Shown here piece by piece: positions 1 to 5,965 of a DNA stretch of 20,000 bases. The stretch is from Bacillota bacterium (GTDB lineage Bacteria > Bacillota > Clostridia > Christensenellales > Aristaeellaceae), in contig JAEWRJ010000161.1 in the NCBI GenBank assembly GCA_023460055.1, positions 1-20,000 of the forward strand. Reading direction: 5' to 3'. A program made the translations under genes and the position numbers. The stretch's first letter is position 1, and each line of letters starts with the position of its first letter. The notes beneath the pieces were generated by a model. It had not been told where the DNA came from. It did not search any database and was given only the letters and a program-made list of their open reading frames with translations.

Positions 1-443
1 ATTATGATTTGGATGAGCGCACAGGCAGGTACTTCGGGCGATGCACCCGGCAGGAGCATGTAAAGCGCTATGCCGACAGCGCCGTCGCGGGGCTGAAAAC
101 AGGCCTGTTTACCTGCATCGCCCACCCGGATCTGTTCATGAACAGCTATCCCGTGTTTGATGAAACCGCAAGAGCAGCCTCCCGGGATATCTGCGCCTGC
201 GCGAAGGATCTGAATATTCCTCTGGAATACAATCTCCTGGGCCTGGACAAGCAGGAGGCAGGCGTCCCGGGCCTTGGCTATCCCTATACAGGCTTCTGGG
301 AGATCGCAGCCCTACAGGGCTGCACAGCTATCATAGGCGTCGACGCGCACAAGCCGGACGATCTGACCGATCAGCGCTACGATCAGGCCTGTGATACCCT
401 GGACAGCCTTGGCATCAGGCGGATCAGCATGCTGGACGTGTAG
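1..443 (+). CDS. PHP-domain phosphatase (histidinol-phosphatase-like), 3' part
   Basis: The open frame runs in from the left edge, so the gene is cut at its 5' end; about 147 C-terminal residues are visible. The PHP fold binds metal ions through scattered His and Asp residues and hydrolyses phosphate esters, in histidinol-phosphatase the penultimate step of histidine synthesis. Visible family motifs are CIAHPDLF about a third of the way in, LEYNLLGL in the middle and IIGVDAHKPDDL near the end, which supply the late His and Asp metal ligands. The first TTG in the frame (position 9) is not the start, because the frame stays open upstream of it (Tyr-Asp-Leu). A strong hairpin follows 22 bases after the stop. 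The PHP assignment is solid; the exact substrate is inferred, since related PHP proteins have other substrates. Confidence 0.8.
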   Translation, partial: YDLDERTGRYFGRCTRQEHVKRYADSAVAGLKTGLFTCIAHPDLFMNSYPVFDETARAASRDICACAKDLNIPLEYNLLGLDKQEAGVPGLGYPYTGFWEIAALQGCTAIIGVDAHKPDDLTDQRYDQACDTLDSLGIRRISMLDV

Positions 444-464
444 CGCCTGCCGGCCATTTCGTTC

Positions 465-494
465 AAAGCCCCCGGCCTTCCGGCCGGGGGCTTT
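465..494 (+). terminator. GC-rich hairpin between convergent genes, probable terminator
   Basis: A perfect 13-bp stem (465-477 with 482-494) closes a TTCC loop. A T-rich stretch with a run of six T at 510-515 lies a little downstream on the plus strand. The hairpin sits between the stops of two convergent genes, so it may serve both. The gap between stem and T-run makes it less than a textbook terminator. Confidence 0.6.
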
Positions 495-513
495 GCTTAA
501 CTTCTGTTATTTT

Positions 514-1620
514 TTACTTAAGAACTTCTGCCGCCAGGGAGACCAGTTCCCACCGCTCCGCTTGTGTCGCCAGCTGAAGCAGCCCGCGCAGCGCAGCCTT
601 ATCCGCGTGCTCCAGCAGCACGGCAGCGTCTTCCCCTCCCGCGGCATCGCGGCAGAGTTCATACAGTTCCTGCGCGTTCAACTCCGCGGCGTGTTCATCC
701 AGCCATTCATCATCCCTCTCCCTCAGTGCCCGCGCGGCACGGCTTGAGGTATCGGTCTCCATTTCTTCATCGCGCCGGAAGGAATTGCTGTGTACATTTT
801 TTACACCACTCGTTGCCTGGGTGACACTGTTCCCTGACCTCTCGGTGCTTTTCCCCGTCCAGAACTTCGCGGCAAACAACTGATCCAGATAGCCTCTGGG
901 CAAGAAGGGGGCGAGGAGCATTTTCATCTCATGTTTTCCGCTGTCAGACAGCTGAGTGAAACACTCTTTCAAAAAGCGGGATGACGCAAAAGGAGCCATC
1001 ATGGCTGCATCATCTTCCCTCTCTTCTTCAATAGCCTTTTTCAGCCGCTCATCGACTTCATCACTCCTTAAAAAGGGGAGAAGCCCGGCAAGCATTTCAG
1101 TATGATGAGACACCGACTGATCCTGCAGGGCTGCGGACACAGCCCCGGATGACGCAAAAGGAGCCAGCATAGCCAAATGATCTGTTTGCAGGGTATCGAT
1201 CGCGCGGGCCATCATGGCGTCAATGGTTTCTGTTTGCAAGAAGGGAAGCAGGCCAGCCATCTCGACCAGATCAAACAGCGGCAGATCTTCTGGAGAGGGC
1301 TTGTCTTGCTTTTCTTCCGGCTCACCTTCCTTTTCGGGCATACTAATGGGCGCTTCAGAAGACTTGTTCTCCCATTTTTCACTGATAGTACCTACAGGCA
1401 CGGATTGAGCGATATGTCCCATCAGCAGCTCTTCCATCGATACGCGATACAGTTTGCTCAAGGCCAGCAGGGTTTGAATATCGGGCAAGGCCGCCCCCGT
1501 TTCCCATTTGGATACCGCCTGATGGGTCACGTTCATCAGCGCGGCAATCGCCTGTTGGCTCATGCCGCGCTCCTGGCGCAGCGCGTTCAGCCTCTCGCCG
1601 ACTTCCTTGGGCTTGATCAT
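514..1620 (-). CDS. XRE-family transcriptional regulator with five 28-residue C-terminal repeats
   Basis: This 368-residue protein starts with a Cro/C1-type helix-turn-helix (about residues 6-67; SQQAIAALMNVTHQAVSKWE covers the two central helices), so it should bind DNA. An acidic, Pro-rich linker (about 80-115) follows. Residues 120-250 hold five copies of a helical repeat marked by LLPFL or (L/M)APFA; the Pro-Phe pairs fall at 126, 154, 182, 210 and 238, exactly 28 residues apart. The last 80 residues are charged and predicted helical (RALRERDDEWLDEH). No enzymatic motif is seen. The ATG at 1620 is preceded at 7 bases by AAGGAGGA (1628-1635). The gene is divergent from a small membrane protein, with a palindrome between them. 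The DNA-binding role is secure; the repeat region is unassigned and may sense a ligand or a partner protein. Confidence 0.85.
   Translation of the reverse strand: MIKPKEVGERLNALRQERGMSQQAIAALMNVTHQAVSKWETGAALPDIQTLLALSKLYRVSMEELLMGHIAQSVPVGTISEKWENKSSEAPISMPEKEGEPEEKQDKPSPEDLPLFDLVEMAGLLPFLQTETIDAMMARAIDTLQTDHLAMLAPFASSGAVSAALQDQSVSHHTEMLAGLLPFLRSDEVDERLKKAIEEEREDDAAMMAPFASSRFLKECFTQLSDSGKHEMKMLLAPFLPRGYLDQLFAAKFWTGKSTERSGNSVTQATSGVKNVHSNSFRRDEEMETDTSSRAARALRERDDEWLDEHAAELNAQELYELCRDAAGGEDAAVLLEHADKAALRGLLQLATQAERWELVSLAAEVLK
871..1263 (-). repeat. 28-codon (84-bp) tandem repeats inside the XRE regulator gene
   Basis: Five in-frame copies encode LLPFL, LAPFA, LLPFL, MAPFA and LAPFL cores at an exact 28-codon period. 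Odd and even units resemble each other most, giving a 56-codon higher-order unit. At DNA level a 20-base match occurs at 979-998 and 1147-1166, exactly 168 bases apart, which suggests duplication of two-unit blocks. Confidence 0.85.
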
Positions 1621-1666
1621 GATAATGTCCTCCTTAAATTCATAAAGGCGGCCGCCCTGTACTCAG

Positions 1667-1695
1667 AGCATAGGGGGCACCGGCCGGACTGTCAA
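1667..1695 (-). promoter_or_regulatory. Sigma-A-type promoter of the XRE regulator gene
   Basis: On the minus strand TTGACA (1690-1695) is followed after exactly 17 bases by TATGCT (1667-1672). The predicted transcript starts near 1660, about 40 bases before the ATG at 1620. The match to consensus is strong; there is no experimental support. Confidence 0.75.
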
Positions 1696-1720
1696 TCAAT
1701 TGGTATTAGAATGGGCCGAT

Positions 1721-1735
1721 TCAACCGCGGGTTGA
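1721..1735. promoter_or_regulatory. Palindrome between divergent promoters, candidate operator
   Basis: TCAACC and GGTTGA flank a GCG centre, a perfect 6+3+6 dyad. It lies between the two divergent -35 boxes (1690-1695 minus, 1749-1754 plus). A second, shorter dyad, GTCA-TAT-TGAC, sits at 1743-1753 over the plus-strand -35 box. The neighbouring XRE regulator is the obvious candidate binder, but this is inference. Confidence 0.4.
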
Positions 1736-1748
1736 CATGCCGGTCATA

Positions 1749-1777
1749 TTGACAAAGCCTATATGCCCTCGTACACT
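1749..1777 (+). promoter_or_regulatory. Sigma-A-type promoter of the small membrane protein gene
   Basis: TTGACA (1749-1754), a 17-base spacer and TACACT (1772-1777) match the sigma-A consensus well. Transcription would begin near 1784, about 30 bases before the TTG start at 1816. A further TTGACA at 1732-1737 has no good -10 at the right distance. Confidence 0.7.
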
Positions 1778-1815
1778 GGCTTTACAAGCTGTGAATCGTA
1801 AAGGGGGCAAGGCAT

Positions 1816-2301
1816 TTGCACACACTGCGCGAAGCGGGCAAAAAGATGCTGTTCTGGGGCGCGCTGGCGCTGATGATCTGGGCGGGCTATGAGCTGTCCG
1901 TCCGCTGGGATACGCTGGAGAAAGCCACCAATACCGTGCGCTTAATGGCGGCTGACCTGAACGCGTCCCTCTTTGATGTGCTGTTCAAATACGCCTATTT
2001 TGAGGCGCTGAAGACACCCGCCTTCCTGGCGGGCTGCGTGATCGCGGGCCTCCTGGCCCTGCTGCTTCGCGCGAGACCCCTGAGCGCCTTTGCCATCATT
2101 CCGCTGTGCGGCGTGCTTTTATGGCAGCAGGTGGAAGCGAAAGCGCTCTTTTCAGTCAATGTCTGGCAGATGCTCAAGTTCCTGCCGCTGCTGCTGGTGA
2201 TCCTGGGCAGCGCCATCAACCTCGTATTCTACTATTACATCAAAAAACGCCGGTCAGCGGCGCGCAAGGCCCCTCCGCCCGGCACAAGGCATTTTCAGTA
2301 A
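1816..2301 (+). CDS. Small integral membrane protein of unknown function
   Basis: I do not recognise this 161-residue protein. It has a hydrophobic segment near the N-terminus (about residues 11-29), an amphipathic stretch of about 35 residues, then three closely spaced hydrophobic segments (about 67-85, 88-104 and 117-141), and ends in a basic tail (YIKKRRSAARK) that should lie in the cytoplasm. No signal peptide, enzyme motif or transporter signature is visible. The TTG start is chosen because AAGGGGG (1801-1807) lies 8 bases upstream and the frame matches the membrane profile. The gene has its own strong promoter and is divergent from the repeat-containing XRE regulator; they could form a regulator-target pair. 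A long hairpin separates it from the convergent hydrolase gene. Confidence 0.7.
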   Translation: MHTLREAGKKMLFWGALALMIWAGYELSVRWDTLEKATNTVRLMAADLNASLFDVLFKYAYFEALKTPAFLAGCVIAGLLALLLRARPLSAFAIIPLCGVLLWQQVEAKALFSVNVWQMLKFLPLLLVILGSAINLVFYYYIKKRRSAARKAPPPGTRHFQ

Positions 2302-2356
2302 ACGGGCATGGTCAGAGCTTGAAATGAATCGACCAATAAGGAAAAGAGAGGTTTTT

Positions 2357-2399
2357 CGATAAACATGGAGGGGCGCCGAGCGCTCCTCCATGTTTATCG
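2357..2399. terminator. Long perfect hairpin between convergent genes, possible bidirectional terminator
   Basis: A perfect 15-bp stem (2357-2371 with 2385-2399) extends inward by three or four further pairs. It lies 55 bases after one stop and 10 bases after the other. No T-run follows on either strand, so it is not a textbook intrinsic terminator; a role in transcript-end protection or bidirectional termination is inferred from position. Confidence 0.5.
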
Positions 2400-2409
2400 C
2401 CAAGCGTCT

Positions 2410-3126
2410 TCAGCCGGCCATCGTCGCCGACCGGAGATTCGGCAACCGCTTTGAGATGGCTGTCAGCGCCGCTTCCGCCATCATCCTGTGGCCGAGCTCG
2501 TTGAGGTGGATGCCGTCGAGGCTGTGAATATCCTCGCCGTTAAGCCTTTCCAGGAAATACTCGCGCAACGGCAGGCACAGGCAGCGCATCTCAGATGACA
2601 GCCGGAGCGCCATGGTGGAGTAATACTCCTGCCAGCGGTAGATACGGGCTGCCGCGCCGCCGATATACTTCAGTATATTCTCCCGCGCGAGGCCCTGGCT
2701 GACCCAATTGAAATACCTGTCCGCGTCAAGCGGCGGCAGGGTGGACAGCACAGGTACGCCGCCCCGCGCGCGCACCAGGGATACGGTTGATCGCAGCGCT
2801 TGTTCAAACAAAGCAGGGGGGGTCTTTGGGAAGTGCTCACCTTCAGGGGCCGCCGCGACCGCCGCCCAATCCATATCGCAGTCGTTGCCGCCATACTCGA
2901 TGAGCACAAGTGTCTCATTCAAGGGTGAACTGTCCCCGGTGAGTTCCGCAAGGCCCTCGGGCGCGGTGCAGCCCATGCGGGAATGGTTGATCACCGGCAC
3001 CCCCAGTTCCTGTTCTACCAGGCGCGCCGCGTTATCGCGCAAAATAGCATAGCGCTTGCGCGTTTCATCAAAGAATATCCCCTTCAGCACCGAATCGCCC
3101 CAGATTTGAATGGATGTTATATTCAT
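2410..3126 (-). CDS. SGNH/GDSL-type esterase or lipase
   Basis: The 238-residue protein has the SGNH-hydrolase blocks in order: the nucleophile Ser in IWGDSVLKG (Ser12), the oxyanion-hole block EYGGNDCD (Gly80-Asn81) and the catalytic Asp-His in LDGIHLNELGH (Asp204, His207). Family members hydrolyse esters of lipids, acetylated sugars or cell-wall polymers; the substrate cannot be told here. There is no signal peptide, so it should act in the cytoplasm. The ATG at 3126 is preferred over an in-frame GTG at 3138, because GAGGTGG (3136-3142) is 9 bases upstream of the ATG and would overlap the GTG. The promoter region carries a 17-bp palindrome, suggesting specific repression. The fold is near certain, the substrate unknown. 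Confidence 0.85.
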   Translation of the reverse strand: MNITSIQIWGDSVLKGIFFDETRKRYAILRDNAARLVEQELGVPVINHSRMGCTAPEGLAELTGDSSPLNETLVLIEYGGNDCDMDWAAVAAAPEGEHFPKTPPALFEQALRSTVSLVRARGGVPVLSTLPPLDADRYFNWVSQGLARENILKYIGGAAARIYRWQEYYSTMALRLSSEMRCLCLPLREYFLERLNGEDIHSLDGIHLNELGHRMMAEAALTAISKRLPNLRSATMAG

Positions 3127-3143
3127 TCCACCCACCACCTCAC

Positions 3144-3187
3144 ATAGTTTATAAAACTATATTATACATTTTCTATAATCATGTCAA
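3144..3187 (-). promoter_or_regulatory. Promoter of the SGNH hydrolase gene with overlapping palindromic operator
   Basis: On the minus strand TTGACA (3182-3187) and a perfect TATAAT (3161-3166) are 15 bases apart, slightly short. Directly downstream, ATAGTTT (3144-3150) and AAACTAT (3154-3160) form a 7+3+7 palindrome covering the expected start of transcription. That is a typical repressor position; the repressor is not identified. Confidence 0.6.
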
Positions 3188-3204
3188 GCGCTTCCCGCAA
3201 GGCC

Positions 3205-3232
3205 TTGACAGTCTGCAAGCCTGTGTGATACA
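3205..3232 (+). promoter_or_regulatory. Possible promoter of the DUF1836 gene
   Basis: TTGACA (3205-3210) is followed after 16 bases by GATACA (3227-3232), preceded by TGT as in an extended -10. The -35 is perfect and the -10 only moderate. AAGGAGAG lies just ahead of the ATG at 3263. Confidence 0.45.
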
Positions 3233-3262
3233 CCTTTGTTAAACAGATGAAGGAGAGTTCAC

Positions 3263-3748
3263 ATGGACATCAATACGCTGCGTGATGATATCAATGGCTG
3301 GGAACCAGTCAAATGGGAGGGCATGCCCGACATTGACCTGTACATGGACCAGGTGGTCACCTACCTCAGGCGGCAGCTGGCCCTGTTTCAGGATGACAGC
3401 GAGGCCAGCCTTGTCACCCGCTCCATCATCAACAACTATGTGAAGGATGGCATCGTGCCCCGCCCGGTCAACAAGCGCTATGCCCGCGAACAGCTTTCAT
3501 CCCTGATGATGGCCTGCGTATTGAAGCGCGTACTGCCCATGCAGCAGGTGAAGCAGCTGCTGCGCCCGGGCGATCAGGAAAGCTATGCCGCCTTTTCCCA
3601 GGGTCTCAAAAAGGCATTGAGTCGCGAAGCGGAAACCTTGGAGCGCATGGAGGGCGAAACCCTGCAGGATCTGGCGCTGGACTACGCCCTGCGCGCCGCC
3701 GCCAACTGCCTGATAGCTGACAGGCTGCTGAATATGGCGAAGGAATAG
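3263..3748 (+). CDS. DUF1836 (YkrK-like) protein
   Basis: This 161-residue protein matches the DUF1836 family throughout: MPDIDLYMDQVVTYL (residues 21-35), then TRSIINNYVKDGIVPRPVNKRYAREQ (about 52-77, described here as the family's central block) and a helical region with ACVLKRVLPMQQVKQLL. The central block resembles a MerR-like winged helix, so a DNA-binding or regulatory role is often assumed, but the family's function is not established. There are no membrane segments or signal peptide. The start is well supported by AAGGAGAG about 8 bases before the ATG. The gene stands alone, convergent with msrA, with an unusual repeat-rich region just past its stop that begins within its last codons. 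Confidence 0.85.
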   Translation: MDINTLRDDINGWEPVKWEGMPDIDLYMDQVVTYLRRQLALFQDDSEASLVTRSIINNYVKDGIVPRPVNKRYAREQLSSLMMACVLKRVLPMQQVKQLLRPGDQESYAAFSQGLKKALSREAETLERMEGETLQDLALDYALRAAANCLIADRLLNMAKE

Positions 3749-3903
3749 GAAATGGCGAAGCGATGGCAAAGCAATGGCAAAGAGGCTGCTGCGCAGCCGC
3801 AAAAAGACAACGAAGACAGGCGGTCATCTCCCCGGCAACTCCTTTGCGCCTGCCCGGCAGGCACTTTGCGCAGGCGTAAGCCAGCCTTTTGCCATTGCTT
3901 TGC
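3734..3903. repeat. Short-repeat and inverted-repeat region between convergent genes
   Basis: ATGGC(G/A)AAG occurs at 3734, 3752, 3763 and 3774; the last three copies are exactly 11 bases apart. The 16 bases at 3766-3781 are repeated in perfect inverse orientation at 3888-3903, and GGCTG/CAGCC just inside continues the stem. An internal hairpin (GCCTGC-CCG-GCAGGC) lies near 3848-3862. The interval 3749-3927 has no convincing gene. It may act as a terminator for the convergent pair or be a small fold-back element. Confidence 0.6.
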
Positions 3904-3927
3904 TGTCTCTCCCCCATCATTCCGCGT

Positions 3928-4431
3928 TTATTGCCGTATCAGCTTCCTCGCCCTGTCAAAATCGTCCGGACCGATATGGCAGTAGCCGCGCGGGTTCTTC
4001 ACCAGATAGTCCTGGTGATACTCCTCCGCCGGCCAGTAGGAACGCAAAGGCTCCAGCTCCACGTAAAAGGCAGGATGCTTTGACCGCTCAAGCGAAGCCA
4101 ATCCCCTGACCGTTTCTCCGTCCGCCTCATCCTCCCAATAGATGCCCGTCTGGTACTGCGTGCCGATGTCGTGCGCCTGGCGGTTTTTCACCGTCGGGTC
4201 GATGGCGCTGAAGAATAGGCCGGTCAATTCTTCAAGCCCGATCACCGCTTCATCATAGGTCACCTTCACCGTTTCACGGTGACCGGTATTGCCCGCGCAG
4301 ACCTGCTCGTAGCTGGGGTGTTCGGTATGGCCGTTGGCATAGCCGCTTTGGGCGTCCTGTACACCCTGCACCAGGGACATCAGCCGTTCCATCCCCCAGA
4401 AGCAGCCGCCCGCGAAATAAATCGTCTTCAT
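3928..4431 (-). CDS. msrA: Peptide-methionine (S)-S-oxide reductase MsrA
   Basis: MsrA reduces the S-epimer of methionine sulfoxide in proteins and so repairs oxidative damage in the cytoplasm. The 167-residue protein begins with the family's catalytic motif GGCFWG (Cys10 nucleophile) and continues with SGYANGHTEHPSYEQVCAG, TGHRETVKVTYD and the AIDPT / GTQYQTGIYW blocks; NPRGYCHI near the end supplies a possible resolving Cys. Its length is usual. Three start codons lie in a row (TTG 4437, ATG 4434, ATG 4431); the last is chosen because AGGAGG (4439-4444) is 7 bases away. There is no MsrB domain or adjacent msrB. It is divergent from lspA with back-to-back extended -10 promoters. Confidence 0.95.
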   Translation of the reverse strand: MKTIYFAGGCFWGMERLMSLVQGVQDAQSGYANGHTEHPSYEQVCAGNTGHRETVKVTYDEAVIGLEELTGLFFSAIDPTVKNRQAHDIGTQYQTGIYWEDEADGETVRGLASLERSKHPAFYVELEPLRSYWPAEEYHQDYLVKNPRGYCHIGPDDFDRARKLIRQ

Positions 4432-4460
4432 CATCAAACCTCCTGTCGGTTCATGTACCT

Positions 4461-4469
4461 ATTATACCA
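4461..4469 (-). promoter_or_regulatory. Extended -10 promoter of msrA
   Basis: On the minus strand TGG directly precedes a perfect TATAAT (4461-4466). No good -35 is seen, as is usual for extended -10 promoters. The transcript would start about 20 bases before the msrA start. Confidence 0.55.
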
Positions 4470-4483
4470 CGCGCCGCCCCCTG

Positions 4484-4492
4484 TGATATAAT
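4484..4492 (+). promoter_or_regulatory. Extended -10 promoter of the lspA-pseudouridine synthase operon
   Basis: TGA precedes a perfect TATAAT (4487-4492) on the plus strand, back to back with the msrA promoter. The predicted start near 4499 leaves a leader of only about 15 bases, which still includes the GGAGGT at 4504-4509. Confidence 0.55.
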
Positions 4493-4513
4493 CAAAGGGA
4501 AATGGAGGTCACC

Positions 4514-4957
4514 ATGCCTTTAGCTTTAACCGCCCTGATTTCAGCAGGCATTGTCATGCTGGACAGGCTGAGCAAGTTCTTCCTAATGGACGCGGACAGC
4601 GTCTTGATCCCCGGCCTCATCCGCCTGACCGGCACCCGCAACACCGGGGCGGCTTTCAGCCTGTTTTCGGACAGTGCCTGGATTCTGCCGCTGGTCACGG
4701 CGCTTCTGACGCTGGCCGTGCTGGTCTATATCATCAAGACCAGGCCAAAGGGGCTGATGGGGGCGGCGCTGGCCGTGCTGCTGGGCGGTGCTGCCGGCAA
4801 CCTGATCGACCGGCTGACCCTCGGCTATGTGATCGATTTTATCGAGCTGAGCTTCATCCGCTTCCCCATCTTCAACCTCGCGGACATCGCTGTCGTATCG
4901 GGCTGCCTCTTAGCCGGCCTTGCCATCATGCTTTCCAAGGAGGAACCCAATGCCTGA
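4514..4957 (+). CDS. lspA: Lipoprotein signal peptidase (signal peptidase II)
   Basis: LspA is the membrane aspartic protease that removes signal peptides from lipid-modified prolipoproteins. The 147-residue protein has the usual four membrane segments (about 4-22, 56-74, 82-98 and 122-140) and the conserved blocks DRLSK (17-21), TRNTGAAFSLF (41-51), GNLIDRL (95-101), VIDF (Asp108) and FNLAD (Asp124); the two Asp form the catalytic dyad. An in-frame ATG at 4502 is rejected because the ribosome binding site GGAGGT overlaps it. The stop overlaps the start of the next gene by 8 bases, implying translational coupling. This lspA-rluD-type order is common in Bacillota. Confidence 0.95.
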   Translation: MPLALTALISAGIVMLDRLSKFFLMDADSVLIPGLIRLTGTRNTGAAFSLFSDSAWILPLVTALLTLAVLVYIIKTRPKGLMGAALAVLLGGAAGNLIDRLTLGYVIDFIELSFIRFPIFNLADIAVVSGCLLAGLAIMLSKEEPNA

Positions 4958-5843
4958 GATACGATATGAAGGCCGCGAGGAAAGGCTTGATAAGCTGTTG
5001 GTATCAGACACCCTCACCCGCTCGCGCGCTGCGGCGCTGATCCACGAGGGAAGGGTCACCGTCAACGGAAAAGTGGTTTCTCAGCCCTCATTCAAGCCAA
5101 AATTCGGGGACGTTGTGGCGGTCAACGTCCCGGAATCCGAGGATACAGCCAATATAGCGGAGGATATTCCCATCACGCTGCTGTACGAGGATGAGTCCCT
5201 GGCGGTGGTCATCAAGCCCTGCGGTATGGTCGTGCATCCGGCAGCGGGCAACGAGTCGGGCACATTGGTCAATGCCCTGCTCTACCACCTGGACAGCCTG
5301 TCCGGCATCGGAGGCGAAAAACGGCCGGGGATCGTACACCGCCTGGACAAGGATACCAGCGGCCTCCTGATCGTGGCCAAGGATGACCAGGCCCACGCCG
5401 CCCTCTCCCGCCAGCTGTCGGAGCGCCAAATGGAAAAGCACTACCTTGCGCTGGCGGCGGGGCAAATGAAGGGCACGGAGGGCAGCATTGACCTGGCGAT
5501 CGGCCGCAGCCTGAAGGATCGCAAGAAAATGGCCCCCAGGCCGGACGGGCGCTACGCCCTGACCCATTGGACGGTACTCCAGCAGCGGAGCGACCGCGCC
5601 TTGCTGGATGTACGCCTGGTCACGGGGCGCACGCATCAGATACGCGTGCACATGGCCGCCATCGGCCACCCGGTGCTGGGCGACCCGCTCTACGCCGCGC
5701 GCGGCACCCCCAAAGCCGGCCGCCTGATGCTGCACGCCTGGCGGCTGAAATTCACCCACCCGAGAACCGGCGAGGATCTGCGCTTCGAAGCCCCGCCGGA
5801 GGAGAGTTTCGGCTATATAGCGGCGGACGAACCATGGCGCTGA
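4950..5843 (+). CDS. RluA-family (RluD-like) pseudouridine synthase
   Basis: This enzyme isomerises uridines in RNA, probably 23S rRNA as for RluD. The 297-residue protein has an N-terminal S4 RNA-binding domain (about residues 10-58, RLDKLLVSDTLTRSRAAALI), then the catalytic domain with VIKPCGMVVHPA and the signature HRLDKDTSGLLIVAK, in which Asp133 is the nucleophile; LVTGRTHQIRVHMA and GDPLY complete it. The ATG at 4950 is chosen because AAGGAGG (4936-4942) lies just upstream; the reading frame is open further left, but inside lspA. It overlaps the lspA stop and so is probably translated with it. A strong hairpin lies downstream. The specific target uridines are inferred from the family. 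Confidence 0.92.
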   Translation: MPEIRYEGREERLDKLLVSDTLTRSRAAALIHEGRVTVNGKVVSQPSFKPKFGDVVAVNVPESEDTANIAEDIPITLLYEDESLAVVIKPCGMVVHPAAGNESGTLVNALLYHLDSLSGIGGEKRPGIVHRLDKDTSGLLIVAKDDQAHAALSRQLSERQMEKHYLALAAGQMKGTEGSIDLAIGRSLKDRKKMAPRPDGRYALTHWTVLQQRSDRALLDVRLVTGRTHQIRVHMAAIGHPVLGDPLYAARGTPKAGRLMLHAWRLKFTHPRTGEDLRFEAPPEESFGYIAADEPWR

Positions 5844-5904
5844 GCACCCGCTATATGAAAGAGCAGGACATTAAGGGCAAAGCTCATGTGCATTGGGCTA
5901 CCTA

Positions 5905-5940
5905 ATGCAAGAGCGGCATCCGAGGATGCCGCTCTTGCAT
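5905..5940. terminator. 16-bp perfect hairpin between convergent genes
   Basis: ATGCAAGAGCGGCATC (5905-5920) pairs perfectly with 5925-5940 around a CGAG tetraloop. It lies between the pseudouridine synthase stop and the chvE stop and is the only candidate terminator for both. Neither strand has a U-tract after it, so termination may rely on the strong stem or another factor. Confidence 0.6.
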
Positions 5941-5965
5941 AATGTCTTGATGGTAAACTTGATGA

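Noticed and set aside
3752..3782. ATGGCRAAG array as a CRISPR or iteron origin
   Set aside because: Units are 9 bases at 11-base spacing, with no spacers of CRISPR size, and no cas or replication initiator gene lies nearby.
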